Shown here piece by piece: positions 17,103 through 26,386 of a DNA stretch of 64,000 bases (its first letter is position 1; each line of letters starts with the position of its first letter). Source of the stretch: Ruegeria sp. R14_0 (GTDB lineage: Bacteria; Pseudomonadota; Alphaproteobacteria; Rhodobacterales; Rhodobacteraceae); contig NZ_JAGHRC010000001.1 in the NCBI RefSeq assembly GCF_017743975.1, positions 1,116,001 through 1,180,000 of the forward strand, written 5' to 3'. The notes under the pieces were generated by a model. The model did not search any database and was not told where the DNA came from. It worked only from the letters and a program-made list of their open reading frames with translations. A program made the position numbers and the translations under genes.

Positions 17103-20044
17103 CGCAAAACAATCGACTGAGCGGCGGCCAGATCGACCGCGACACCACTCTGAACTTTCGCTTCGACAATCGCAGCTTTACCGCCCATCCCGGCGATACG
17201 CTGGCCTCGGCGCTGCTGGCAAATGACGTGCGGCTGATCGGGCGGTCGTTCAAGTATCACCGCCCGCGCGGGCTACTGACAGCCGGATCCGAGGAACCCA
17301 ATGGCATCGTCGAGCTGCGCACCGGTGCGCGAAAAGAACCCAACACCCGCGCCACGACAATCGAGATGTTCGACGGGCTTGAGGCAAGCTCGCAAAACCG
17401 CTGGCCCAGCCTGAAGTTCGATGCATTGGGCGTGAACGATCTGTTTTCGAATTTCCTGTCGGCCGGGTTTTACTACAAAACCTTCATGTGGCCAGCGGCC
17501 TTTTGGGAAAAGGTCTATGAGCCGATCATCCGCCGTGCCGCGGGTCTTGGGTCGTTGTCGGCGGAAGCTGATCCAGATGAGTACGACAAAGGCTTTCGCC
17601 ACTGTGATCTGCTGATCATTGGCGCGGGTCCATCCGGTTTGATGGCAGCCCTGACCGCCGGACGCGCCGGTGCGGATGTCATTCTGGCGGACGAAGACTT
17701 TCAGTTTGGCGGGCGGTTGAACAGCGAAACGTTCTCGTTAGGCGAGCAGAACGCCAGCGATTGGGCCACGCAGGCCGTGGCCGAGCTGTCGACCATGCCC
17801 AACGTTCGTCTGATGCCCAGAACCACCGTTATTGGAGCGTTCGATCACGGCATCTATGGCGCGGTCGAGCGGACCGGCGACCACCTGCCCACCCTTCCTG
17901 CGGGCAAACCGCGCCAAATCCTGTGGCGCATCTACACCAAGAAAGCGTTGCTGTGCGCAGGCGCGACCGAACGGCCCATTGTGTTCGAAAACAACGACCG
18001 CCCCGGCATCATGATGGCCAGTGCGCTTCGGACCTATGCCAACAGGTTTGCCGTCACAACCGCGCCACGTGTGGCAATCTTCACCAACAATGATGACGGC
18101 CACCGGACTGCCGCTGATCTGCACGCCAAGGGCGTTCACATTTGCGCGGTGATTGACGTTCGCGAGGACGCACCGGTCAACTATGACTACGAAGTCCTGA
18201 GCGGTGCGCGCGTCATTGATACCAAGGGGCGCTTGGGATTGACCTTTGTCGAGGTCGCCCTGCCCGACGGTTCGACCCGCACGCTGGACTGCGGTGCGCT
18301 GGGCGTATCCGGCGGATGGAATCCGAATGTTCACCTGACCTGCCATCAGCGCGGCCGCCCGGTCTGGAACGAGGCCCTGGCCGCTTTCGTACCGGGGTCG
18401 AACCTGCCGGTTGGCCTGTCGGTCGCCGGAGCCGCGAACGGCCAAATGTCGACCCATGGCGCGCTGCAATCAGGTGCCGAGGGCGCTGTGGCGGCACTAG
18501 ACCTGAAAGGCGTGTTGCCTGACCTGCCCGAGGCCGAAGACGCGCCAATCGCACAGAAACCGTTCTGGTATGTTGAAGGCTGCAAACGGGCCTGGGTCGA
18601 CCAACAGAACGATGTGACCGTCAAAGACGTCAAGCTGAGCTATCAAGAGGGTTTCAAGTCCGTCGAGCACCTCAAGCGCTATACAACGCTGGGCATGGCG
18701 ACCGATCAGGGCAAAACCTCGAACATCACCGGCCTGGCAATCATGGCCGAGGTTGCCGGAAAATCGATCCCTGAAACCGGAACAACGATCTTTCGTCCGC
18801 CTTACACACCGGTTCCGATCGGTGCCTTCGCGGGTCGGATGAAGGGACAAGAGTTCCACCCAACCCGCCTGACGCCTTCGCACCACTGGGCGAAAGAACG
18901 CGGCGCGGTCTTTGTCGAGGCCGGTAACTGGCTGCGCGCGCAGTGGTTCCCGTTGCCCGGTGAAACGCACTGGCGGGAATCTGTTGACCGTGAGGTTCGC
19001 CAGACCCGCGCTTCGGTCGGCGTTTGCGATTGTACGACACTGGGCAAGATCGACGTGCAAGGCACCGATGCGGCCGAGTTTCTGAACCGGGTCTATGCCA
19101 ATGCGTTCGCCAAGCTGGCCGTGGGCAAAACACGTTATGGCCTGATGCTGCGCGAAGACGGCATGGTCATGGACGACGGAACCGCGGCGCGTCTGGCCGA
19201 GGACCATTTTGTCGTCACAACCACCACGGCCAACGCCGTCGGCGTCTATCGCCACATGGAATTCGTGCGCCAGTGCCTGTTCCCGGATATGGACGTACAG
19301 CTGATCTCGACCACCGAATCCTGGGCGCAATATGCGGTCGCAGGTCCGAACTCGCGCAAGCTCTTGCAAAAGATTGTCGACCCCGAGTTCGACATCTCGA
19401 ACGAGGCTTTCCCGTTCATGGCCTGCAGCAACATCACCGTCTGCGGCGGGTTGCGGGCACGGTTGTTCCGGATTTCGTTCTCAGGCGAACTCGCGTTCGA
19501 AATTGCTGTGCCAGCACGCTATGGCGATGCGCTTATGCGGCGGTTGATGGCCGAGGGCGAAGAGTTTGATGTGGTCCCATATGGCACCGAGGCGCTGGGT
19601 GTGATGCGGATCGAAAAAGGCCACGCGGCAGGCAACGAACTGAACGGGACCACCACGGCGCTTAATCTGGGCATGGGCAAGATGGTGTCCAAGAAGAAGG
19701 ACAGCATCGGATCGGTTCTTTCCGAACGTGAGGCATTGGTTGAACCGGATGTCCTGCGGCTGGTTGGCATCAAACCTGTTTCGCCCGATGAAAAGATCAC
19801 CCCCGGTGGCCATCTGATGAACATTGCAGGTCCGGTCGACGCGGCCAATGACCAGGGCTATGCCACTTCGGCCGCATATTCCCCCATTCTGAACAGCAGT
19901 ATCGGGCTGGCGCTGTTGAAGGACGGTGCAAATCGGATGGGTGAGAAAATGCGCCTTGTGTCGCCCCTGACCGATCTGACTGTCGAGGTTGAAATCGTAT
20001 CAGCCCATTTCGTTGACCCTGAAGGAGAGCGTCTGCGTGCATGA
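17099..20044 (+). CDS. soxA: Sarcosine oxidase alpha subunit family (SoxA / MgdC-like)
   Basis: 981-residue large subunit. In order: a ferredoxin-like Fer2_4 domain without cluster cysteines (about 10-105, with RSFTAHPGDTLASALLAND), a FAD/NAD(H)-binding domain starting at LLIIGAGPSGLMAALTAG (about 170-190), and a folate-binding GcvT-type domain (about 615-975). It binds NAD and tetrahydrofolate and receives the one-carbon unit produced by the beta subunit, giving 5,10-methylene-THF. The ATG at 17099 overlaps the soxD stop (ATGA). A longer in-frame reading upstream would run over soxD and is rejected. The soxG GTG start lies inside its last codons. Confidence 0.93.
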   Translation: MTQNNRLSGGQIDRDTTLNFRFDNRSFTAHPGDTLASALLANDVRLIGRSFKYHRPRGLLTAGSEEPNGIVELRTGARKEPNTRATTIEMFDGLEASSQNRWPSLKFDALGVNDLFSNFLSAGFYYKTFMWPAAFWEKVYEPIIRRAAGLGSLSAEADPDEYDKGFRHCDLLIIGAGPSGLMAALTAGRAGADVILADEDFQFGGRLNSETFSLGEQNASDWATQAVAELSTMPNVRLMPRTTVIGAFDHGIYGAVERTGDHLPTLPAGKPRQILWRIYTKKALLCAGATERPIVFENNDRPGIMMASALRTYANRFAVTTAPRVAIFTNNDDGHRTAADLHAKGVHICAVIDVREDAPVNYDYEVLSGARVIDTKGRLGLTFVEVALPDGSTRTLDCGALGVSGGWNPNVHLTCHQRGRPVWNEALAAFVPGSNLPVGLSVAGAANGQMSTHGALQSGAEGAVAALDLKGVLPDLPEAEDAPIAQKPFWYVEGCKRAWVDQQNDVTVKDVKLSYQEGFKSVEHLKRYTTLGMATDQGKTSNITGLAIMAEVAGKSIPETGTTIFRPPYTPVPIGAFAGRMKGQEFHPTRLTPSHHWAKERGAVFVEAGNWLRAQWFPLPGETHWRESVDREVRQTRASVGVCDCTTLGKIDVQGTDAAEFLNRVYANAFAKLAVGKTRYGLMLREDGMVMDDGTAARLAEDHFVVTTTTANAVGVYRHMEFVRQCLFPDMDVQLISTTESWAQYAVAGPNSRKLLQKIVDPEFDISNEAFPFMACSNITVCGGLRARLFRISFSGELAFEIAVPARYGDALMRRLMAEGEEFDVVPYGTEALGVMRIEKGHAAGNELNGTTTALNLGMGKMVSKKKDSIGSVLSEREALVEPDVLRLVGIKPVSPDEKITPGGHLMNIAGPVDAANDQGYATSAAYSPILNSSIGLALLKDGANRMGEKMRLVSPLTDLTVEVEIVSAHFVDPEGERLRA

Positions 20045-20597
20045 TCTAGTTGCAATAACCGCATTGGGCGGGACCACGCCGCGTGTTGACACTGTAGCCG
20101 GGGTCACATGCACAGAAAATCCGAGCGTTGCACTCGCATCCGTAGCAGCGCGCCGTGGACAGGAAGCCAAGGCCCAAGCGGCTTTGGCGAAATTGATCGA
20201 TGCCTCTGCGCCAGATGTCGAACAACACGCCGGAGGCACGATCGCCGCCTTTTGGTCCGGCCCAGATCAATGGATGGTCGAGGCCCCTTTCGACAGCCAC
20301 GAAGACCTCGCCCTTCAGGTCAAATCGGCCGTGGGCGACACTGCTTCGGTGACCGAACAGACAGACGCGTGGACCCGGTTTGATCTTGCGGGCGACCCAT
20401 TGGCGTCCGTGTTAGAATTGTTGTGCATGCTTGATCTGCGCAAGATCAGCGCGGGCAGCGTCTCGCGCTGCTCGATCCACCATGTCGGCTGCTTTGTTCT
20501 TTGTCGGTCATCGGAGGCGTTCAGCATCTACGGCCCGCGATCTTCGGCAGGCTCTTTGCATCATGCTATTGTCACGGCGATGCGATCAGCCCTTTAG
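20037..20597 (+). CDS. soxG: Sarcosine oxidase gamma subunit family (SoxG / MgdD-like)
   Basis: 186-residue gamma subunit of the GcvT-like SoxG family, needed for assembly of the tetramer. Recognisable features are FWSGPDQWMVEAP, VTEQTDAWTRFDLAG and the C-terminal SRCSIHHVGCFVLCRSSEAFSIYGPRS (read in parts). I start it at GTG 20037 (VHDLVAI), which overlaps the end of soxA by 8 bp and has an AAGGAG site 9 bases upstream. An upstream in-frame ATG would lie deep inside soxA. It ends 7 bp before the stop of the convergent GbdR-like regulator gene. Confidence 0.88.
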   Translation: MHDLVAITALGGTTPRVDTVAGVTCTENPSVALASVAARRGQEAKAQAALAKLIDASAPDVEQHAGGTIAAFWSGPDQWMVEAPFDSHEDLALQVKSAVGDTASVTEQTDAWTRFDLAGDPLASVLELLCMLDLRKISAGSVSRCSIHHVGCFVLCRSSEAFSIYGPRSSAGSLHHAIVTAMRSAL

Positions 20598-20604
20598 GGA
20601 CGCC

Positions 20605-21609
20605 TCAGACTGACGGCAAAGGCGCATTGTCTTCGACGCGGAATCGATTGATTCTGCGTCGATCTTCGCTGGGACTGACCCCAAAAGCAGATCGGTAATG
20701 CGTGACCAACGGTGCGACAGATCCGTATCCTATGGCCGCGGCAATCTCTGCAATCGGGTCTTTTGTGTAAACAACCATCTGCCGCGCCGCCTTCATCCGC
20801 ATGGCACGGTAGTAGTGGCTGGGGCTTTGCCCCGTCGCCTGTTTGAACGCCCGTTCCACCTGGCGCGGGGTTACACCAATTGTCCGGGCCACGTCTGCAA
20901 TCGAAATCGGATCACTCATATTCCCGGCAAACAGGTCAACGCAGCGAGACACCAAAGGCGGAAGGCTGTCGCCGGTATCCGGCATGGTCGCGGCCGGAAC
21001 CTGTTGGCGCACCCCTGCCCCGCGCATCATCGGGTGCTGAAACCAGCAAGCGACCTCGTGAGCGACATCACCGCCCAAACGCTCCTCGATCAGATGCAGG
21101 GCCAGGTCGAACCCGGCCGCCGCCCCGGCCGCCGTGTAGCGCGTCGAGGTCTTTACGATCACCTCGCTGCGGGCGTCGACCTCGGGGAATTCGGCCAAAA
21201 AAGCAGCCTCATAACACCAGTGAACTGAAACGGGTTGCCCTCTCATCACACCGGACCGCACCAGAGGGAAAACTCCGCCGCTGATCCCACCCAGAACGGA
21301 ACCGTGACGCCCAAGGCTGCGCAATGCGCCATTGCCCATGGATGCATCATCAAAACCTGATGTTGGGCTGCTGAGTAGAAACAGGATGTCGATGACCTTG
21401 CAAGCAGCCAACGACCGCTCGGCCTCAAAGCGGACCCCCGCACTGGATTTGACCTTTTGCCCATGCTCGGACAGCAACGTCCAACAGAACGCCTCTTGCC
21501 CGGCGATTTCATTGGCCGCCCGCAATGGCTCGATCACCGAGGTCAGGCAGGCCATCGGAAAGCCGTCAAACAGCAAAAACCCGATTTCGATTCTGTCATC
21601 CTTACGCAT
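20605..21609 (-). CDS. GlxA/GbdR-type AraC-family transcriptional regulator
   Basis: 334-residue regulator with an N-terminal DJ-1/PfpI (class I glutamine amidotransferase-like) sensing domain (about 8-180; IGFLLFDGFPMACLTSVIEPLR, split here) and a C-terminal AraC helix-turn-helix pair (about 225-320; ISIADVARTIGVTPRQVERAF and GYGSVAPLVTHYRSAFGVSP). Proteins of this architecture include GbdR, which controls glycine betaine, dimethylglycine and sarcosine catabolism. Its convergent position beside soxG supports such a role, but it could equally govern the downstream genes. The ATG at 21609 has an AGGAC site. The effector pocket is not predictable from sequence. Confidence 0.85.
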   Translation of the reverse strand: MRKDDRIEIGFLLFDGFPMACLTSVIEPLRAANEIAGQEAFCWTLLSEHGQKVKSSAGVRFEAERSLAACKVIDILFLLSSPTSGFDDASMGNGALRSLGRHGSVLGGISGGVFPLVRSGVMRGQPVSVHWCYEAAFLAEFPEVDARSEVIVKTSTRYTAAGAAAGFDLALHLIEERLGGDVAHEVACWFQHPMMRGAGVRQQVPAATMPDTGDSLPPLVSRCVDLFAGNMSDPISIADVARTIGVTPRQVERAFKQATGQSPSHYYRAMRMKAARQMVVYTKDPIAEIAAAIGYGSVAPLVTHYRSAFGVSPSEDRRRINRFRVEDNAPLPSV

Positions 21610-21782
21610 AAGGCCGTCCTAACAGGAATTCCGCATCCGCCCTATACGCTACGGAAACTACATGTCACTTCGCACGCTTGTGCGCGAAAACAGTCATTGG
21701 GACTTAAGTCACATTCAATAGGCAAAAATCCGCAGTGTCATATTGAGATATTTTGGGCCGGGTCATTGCAATCACTTCAATA

Positions 21783-21792
21783 TTGTATACAA
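21783..21792. promoter_or_regulatory. TTGTATACAA palindrome, possible GntR-type operator
   Basis: A perfect 10-bp palindrome, TTGTATACAA, followed four bases later by a second TGCATACA half-like element, lies 70 bp upstream of the AbrB-family gene in an AT-rich spacer. GntR/FadR-type regulators bind such TNGTNNACNA sequences. No GntR gene is in the window. The 252-bp gap between the GbdR-like gene and the AbrB-like gene shows nothing else that I can name. Confidence 0.35.
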
Positions 21793-21861
21793 CTGCATAC
21801 ATCTTAGACTCAACCCAGATGGACCCCGTCTTTGGCCTCCGCACGTCCGCACTCTTCAGCA

Positions 21862-22896
21862 ATGTTTCAAAGACTGAACACGCTTCTGATTGCCGGATTG
21901 GGCACTGCAGTGTTCTGGTTTTTGAACCTGCCGCTGCCTTTTCTGTTTGGCCCAATGTCGGCCTGTCTCATCGCGGCACTGGCACATGCACCCATTCGGG
22001 ATTTCGGTCAGGTCTCGGTTGCCGCCAGAACGATTCTTGGTGTCGCAGTCGGCGCATCCATAACCCCCAGCCTGTTTGCTGAACTGCCCAAGATGGCAAC
22101 GTCGCTTTTGCTGGTCCCCGTCTTTATCCTGCTCATTGCGTTGGTTGGCGTTCCATTCTTCCGCAAATTCTGGGGGTTTGATGACACAACCGCTTTTTAT
22201 GCAGCAATGCCCGGCGGCTTTCAGGACATGGTCATCTTTGGCGCCGAGGCCGGGGCCAATCCGCGCGTGCTGTCCTTGGTGCACGGAACACGTGTTCTGA
22301 TCATTGTCACGTTGGCCCCCATCTTTCTGACCGTGTTTTATGGGGCCGAGTTGACCAATCCCCTCGGCGAACCGGCCTCGGCCCTGCCTCCCCACGAACT
22401 GGCTCTCATGGTCATCGCAGCCTTTATCGGCTGGAAGGGCGGAGAGAAGATTGGTTTGTTCGGTGCCTCTATCCTCGGACCATTGATCCTGACTGCGGCA
22501 CTGTCACTCGGGGATTTTGTTCATACACGTCCTCCGCGTGAGGCGATTTTGTTCGCGCAGTTCTTCATCGGGTGTGGAATTGGCGTCAAATTTGTTGGCG
22601 TTACCTGGTCAGAGCTCCGGCGCGTTGTGGCCGCAGGGTTCACGTATGTTATCCTGCTGGCCGTGCTGGCCGCAGCTTTCACAATCCTGGTCACAGCAAT
22701 CGGACTGGGCCAACCGGTCGAAGCTTTCCTGGCCTTTGCGCCCGGCGGTCAGGCTGAAATGACGGTTTTGGCCATCGTGTCGGGTGCGGATTTGGGGTAT
22801 GTGGTCACGCACCACCTGACGCGTATCGTCGTGGTGATCATTGGCGCGCCAATTGCGGCCAGCCTTCTTGTGCGCTGGTCCAAATCTGGGAAATAG
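21862..22896 (+). CDS. AbrB-family integral membrane protein (PF05145)
   Basis: 344-residue polytopic membrane protein with about ten hydrophobic helices arranged as two repeats of the AbrB/'ammonia monooxygenase-like' family (LPFLFGPMSACLIAAL in the first half, AFAPGGQAEMTVLAIVSG in the second). The family name is historical; these are membrane proteins and are not related to the DNA-binding AbrB of Bacillus. Transport is suspected, but no substrate is proven. The ATG at 21862 (MFQRLN) is preferred to a TTG ten codons upstream. It is followed 152 bp later by the aspartate decarboxylase gene on the same strand, so an amino acid-related role is possible. Confidence 0.7.
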   Translation: MFQRLNTLLIAGLGTAVFWFLNLPLPFLFGPMSACLIAALAHAPIRDFGQVSVAARTILGVAVGASITPSLFAELPKMATSLLLVPVFILLIALVGVPFFRKFWGFDDTTAFYAAMPGGFQDMVIFGAEAGANPRVLSLVHGTRVLIIVTLAPIFLTVFYGAELTNPLGEPASALPPHELALMVIAAFIGWKGGEKIGLFGASILGPLILTAALSLGDFVHTRPPREAILFAQFFIGCGIGVKFVGVTWSELRRVVAAGFTYVILLAVLAAAFTILVTAIGLGQPVEAFLAFAPGGQAEMTVLAIVSGADLGYVVTHHLTRIVVVIIGAPIAASLLVRWSKSGK

Positions 22897-23048
22897 CCAT
22901 CGGGTTGCCGTGTTTCCGACTGACGGACCTTCACTCTTTCCAGTTGAAGACCCGGCGAACCGATCAATCCTTTCTGTTTACAGGCGAAGGCGCAGGTCCT
23001 TAGTATCAAATCACTTTATTCCTATGTTTAAATCATGGATGTGACGCG

Positions 23049-24680
23049 ATGTCTGACACACTTGATCTCCACAAGTTCGAAAACCTCAGCCCATTTCAAA
23101 TCAAAGACGAACTCATCAAACTGGCGCAAAAAGAGTCGCGCCAGATGGCCCTGCCCTATCTGAACGCAGGGCGCGGCAACCCCAACTGGATCGCCACCAA
23201 GGCGCGTGAGGCGTTTTTTCTGCTGGGACAGTTCGCCATGACCGAGGCGCAGCGGCATCGTAATGAAGCTGAGGTCGGCCTGGCGGGAATGCCGCAGGGG
23301 CCCGGCTGTTATGACCGCCTCAAAGCCTATTGTCAGGCATCGCAAGACAAGAACGGCCCTCCGGGGGCGGATACACTGGCCGCCGTCGTCGATTTCGCAA
23401 TTGAAAAGTTCGGCTTCACTCCTGACGATTTCGTACTGGAACTGACTGACGGTATCATTGGCGATCACTATCCGATGCCGGACCGCTGCCTGCAGCATAA
23501 CGAGGCAATCGTCCATGAATACGTGATGTGGGCGATGTGTTCCGGGCACAGGCCTGACGCCAAGTTCGACATCTACGCGGTTGAAGGCGGAACTGCTGCG
23601 ATGTGCTATATCTTCAAAGCGCTCAAAAATCAGCGACTGCTTAATGCCGGCGATACGATCGCCCTTGGAACCCCGATTTTCACCCCTTACCTCGAAATGC
23701 CCGTGCTTGAAGATTACGGGCTGAACGTGGTGGATGTTTCGTCCGAAGAAGAAGACCACTTCCAGCTTACCGATGACGATCTGGAACAACTTGCCGACCC
23801 AAAAGTCAAAGCCTTGTTTCTGGTCAATCCGGGTAACCCGTCTTCGGTCGCAATCAGCCCCGAGGTCATGGTGCGGCTGGTGGAATTCGTAAAAACACGC
23901 CGACCAGATCTGATCATCCTGACGGATGACGTCTACGGAACTTTTGTGCCAAACTTCGAGTCTGTTATGGGTCACCTGCCCGAAAACACCATCGGGGTTT
24001 ATTCGTACTCCAAGTATTTTGGCTGTACAGGCTGGCGCCTTGGCGCGATTCTGGTGTCGCAGAACAACATCTTCGACAAGATGATCGCCGAGGCCCCCGA
24101 GGACGTCAAAGCCGTCGTGAATGCCCGGTACGAGACGCTGACACCTGACCCGTCCTCATTCAAGTTCATCGATCGGATCGTGGCCGACAGCCGCGATGTT
24201 GCGCTGAACCACACTGCGGGTCTTTCGGTCCCGCAACAGGTGATGATGACGCTGTTCTCGCTGGTCGAATTGATGGATGAAGAGAAACACTATCAGGCGT
24301 TCTGCTGGGGCATCCTCAAACATCGCTTTGACGAACTTGTCGAAGGTCTCGGGATCGAAGTGCCCGACAACCCCCTGTTCGACAAGTACTATGGCATCAT
24401 CGATTTTGAATTCTGGCTGCGGAAATACGTCGGCGAAGATGTGGTGGAATGGATCAAGGAAAACGTCCATCCACTGGATATCTCGTTCAAACTGGCGCAG
24501 GACCACGGGATCGTGCTGTTGAACGGATCGGGGTTCGATGCGCCGAACTGGTCTGCGCGGGTGTCCTTCGCCAATCTGGATGACAGCGCCTATCGACAGA
24601 TCGGTCGCGCAGTTCGGGCTGTTGCAACGGGCTATGTGCAAGCCTATCGCGCCTCTAAGGGGCTGCCTTTGCACGGCTAA
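23049..24680 (+). CDS. aspD: Aspartate 4-decarboxylase (bifunctional aspartate aminotransferase)
   Basis: 543-residue PLP enzyme of fold type I. The length and motifs YLNAGRGNPNW, DGIIGDHYPMPDRCL, VEGGTAAMCYIFKAL and the lysine motif YSYSKYFGCTGWRLG (PLP Lys K322) identify the aspartate beta-decarboxylase family. It converts L-aspartate to L-alanine and CO2; the family also has aminotransferase and cysteine-sulfinate desulfinase activity. The aspartate:alanine exchanger gene follows after 29 bp, as in Tetragenococcus, where decarboxylation plus electrogenic exchange generates proton motive force. In a marine bacterium, desulfination of cysteine sulfinate from taurine-like compounds would be an alternative use. 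Confidence 0.93.
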   Translation: MSDTLDLHKFENLSPFQIKDELIKLAQKESRQMALPYLNAGRGNPNWIATKAREAFFLLGQFAMTEAQRHRNEAEVGLAGMPQGPGCYDRLKAYCQASQDKNGPPGADTLAAVVDFAIEKFGFTPDDFVLELTDGIIGDHYPMPDRCLQHNEAIVHEYVMWAMCSGHRPDAKFDIYAVEGGTAAMCYIFKALKNQRLLNAGDTIALGTPIFTPYLEMPVLEDYGLNVVDVSSEEEDHFQLTDDDLEQLADPKVKALFLVNPGNPSSVAISPEVMVRLVEFVKTRRPDLIILTDDVYGTFVPNFESVMGHLPENTIGVYSYSKYFGCTGWRLGAILVSQNNIFDKMIAEAPEDVKAVVNARYETLTPDPSSFKFIDRIVADSRDVALNHTAGLSVPQQVMMTLFSLVELMDEEKHYQAFCWGILKHRFDELVEGLGIEVPDNPLFDKYYGIIDFEFWLRKYVGEDVVEWIKENVHPLDISFKLAQDHGIVLLNGSGFDAPNWSARVSFANLDDSAYRQIGRAVRAVATGYVQAYRASKGLPLHG

Positions 24681-24709
24681 GAACGATTGCAGGCAAAGGG
24701 CGCAGCTTT

Positions 24710-26383
24710 ATGGAATTGATCGGCTCGATCTTTATCGATCACCCGGAACTGGCGCTGTTTTGCAGCCTTGCCCTTGGCTATTCGATTGGAAAAATCACCA
24801 TAGGTTCGTTCACCGTCGGATCGGTGGCGGGCTGTCTTCTGGCCGGCGTCCTTGTCGGCCAGACAGGTGTCGTCGTCTCGGATGACCTCAAACAAGCGTT
24901 CTTCTTACTGTTCCTCTTTTCGATTGGGTACAGAACCGGACCGCAGTTTTTCCGGTCGTTGAACCTGAGCGCCCTTCCGCAGATCGCCATCACCGCGCTG
25001 CTTTGCGTCGTGGCTTTGGTGGTTGCTGTTCTGCTGGCACCTTTGATGGGCCTTTCGGTTGGAATAGCTGCCGGGCTTTTGGCTGGTGGTGCGACGGAAA
25101 GCGCCACGCTTGGCGTTGCGATCGATTCCTTCGCCAAAACCGGGGCCGATGAAGCGGCCCAGCAGATATTCGACGCCGAAATCGCGACCGGATTTGCAGT
25201 TGCCTATTTCGTCGGTGTCATCGCGACGATCTTCTTTCATACGCAACTGGCACCGCGATTTTATGGCCGGTCATTGAAAGAGGCCTGCGCGGAGCACGAG
25301 GCCGAACTGGAAGATGACTCGGCGCCAATGGTGCCGAAGCACCGCGATTTTGAAGCACGGGCATATCGCATTGCTCATGAATTCGCGGGTCATACCGTTG
25401 CCGAAATCGAAGCCCAGGTTCCCAAGCATGTCCGGGCCTACATCGACCGCGTTCGGCGTGACGACAAAATCCTGCCGACCTCTCGGGATATGGTTCTGAA
25501 AGACGGGGATATAGCCGCCATAGCTGGAATGCGCTCGTTTTTGATCGACCACTCTGACCAAATCGGGGACGAGGTCGAAGACCCCGAGCTGCTGGATCTG
25601 CCGGTTGAAACCGACGATATCGTAGTCACGAACAACGCCGTCGTTAATCAAACACTGGGCGAATTATCGACCCGGCCCGAGGCCCGCACGGTCTTTCTGC
25701 GCGGGATCATGCGCAGCGGCGAGCGGCTACCGATCTTTCGCGGTGTCACTTTGCACAAAGGCGACGTGGTAACCGTCTCTGGCACCCGACGCCATATTGT
25801 GGACGCCGCCGCTGCGCTGGGCTACCTGGACCGGGAAACAAGTAAGACCGACATGGTCTTTGTTGCGTTCTTCATTTTGCTCGGCGGACTGATCGGCATC
25901 CCTGCCCTGAAATACGGGGCGATCGAACTTGGTCTTGGAACATCGGTTGGTGTTCTGTTGGGCGGTCTGGTTGCAGGCTGGCTGAGTTCAGTGCGCAGGA
26001 CATTCGGTTTTGTGCCCGAGGCGACATTATGGATATTCGACTCGGTCGGCTTGTGCGTTTTTGTGGCCTGCGTCGGGATCACGTCCGGGACAAGCTTCGT
26101 CGCCGGAGTTCTGGAAAGCGGACCGTCACTGATTATCGGATCCTTGGCCATCGTCATACTGGCCCATGGCTCGGCGATTTTTGTCGGCCGCAAAGTCTTT
26201 AACATCAACGAGGGCGTCCTGGCGGGAACCTGTTGCGGCGCGGGCACCTCTGCCCCTGCCCTCGCAGCCGTTCAGGAAGCCGCGCAAAGCCAGGTCCCCA
26301 CGCTTGGCTATGGGTTAGGCTACGCAGTCGGCAACGTGCTATTGGCCCTATGGGGGTCCGTCATCGTCATTCTGTTGATCTGA
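24710..26383 (+). CDS. aspT: Aspartate:alanine antiporter family protein (AspT-type exchanger)
   Basis: 557-residue inner-membrane exchanger of the AAEx family. It has five hydrophobic helices (about 5-180), a central hydrophilic part with two TrkA-C/RCK_C domains (about 205-375, e.g. ELSTRPEARTVFLRGIMRSGE in part), and a second set of five helices (about 380-557). It is downstream of aspD with an AAAGGG site. It would import aspartate in exchange for alanine, completing the decarboxylation cycle. Its 3' end is 3 bp from the convergent stop of a second family member, so a duplication with inversion is likely. Confidence 0.88.
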   Translation: MELIGSIFIDHPELALFCSLALGYSIGKITIGSFTVGSVAGCLLAGVLVGQTGVVVSDDLKQAFFLLFLFSIGYRTGPQFFRSLNLSALPQIAITALLCVVALVVAVLLAPLMGLSVGIAAGLLAGGATESATLGVAIDSFAKTGADEAAQQIFDAEIATGFAVAYFVGVIATIFFHTQLAPRFYGRSLKEACAEHEAELEDDSAPMVPKHRDFEARAYRIAHEFAGHTVAEIEAQVPKHVRAYIDRVRRDDKILPTSRDMVLKDGDIAAIAGMRSFLIDHSDQIGDEVEDPELLDLPVETDDIVVTNNAVVNQTLGELSTRPEARTVFLRGIMRSGERLPIFRGVTLHKGDVVTVSGTRRHIVDAAAALGYLDRETSKTDMVFVAFFILLGGLIGIPALKYGAIELGLGTSVGVLLGGLVAGWLSSVRRTFGFVPEATLWIFDSVGLCVFVACVGITSGTSFVAGVLESGPSLIIGSLAIVILAHGSAIFVGRKVFNINEGVLAGTCCGAGTSAPALAAVQEAAQSQVPTLGYGLGYAVGNVLLALWGSVIVILLI

Positions 26384-26386
26384 CTC

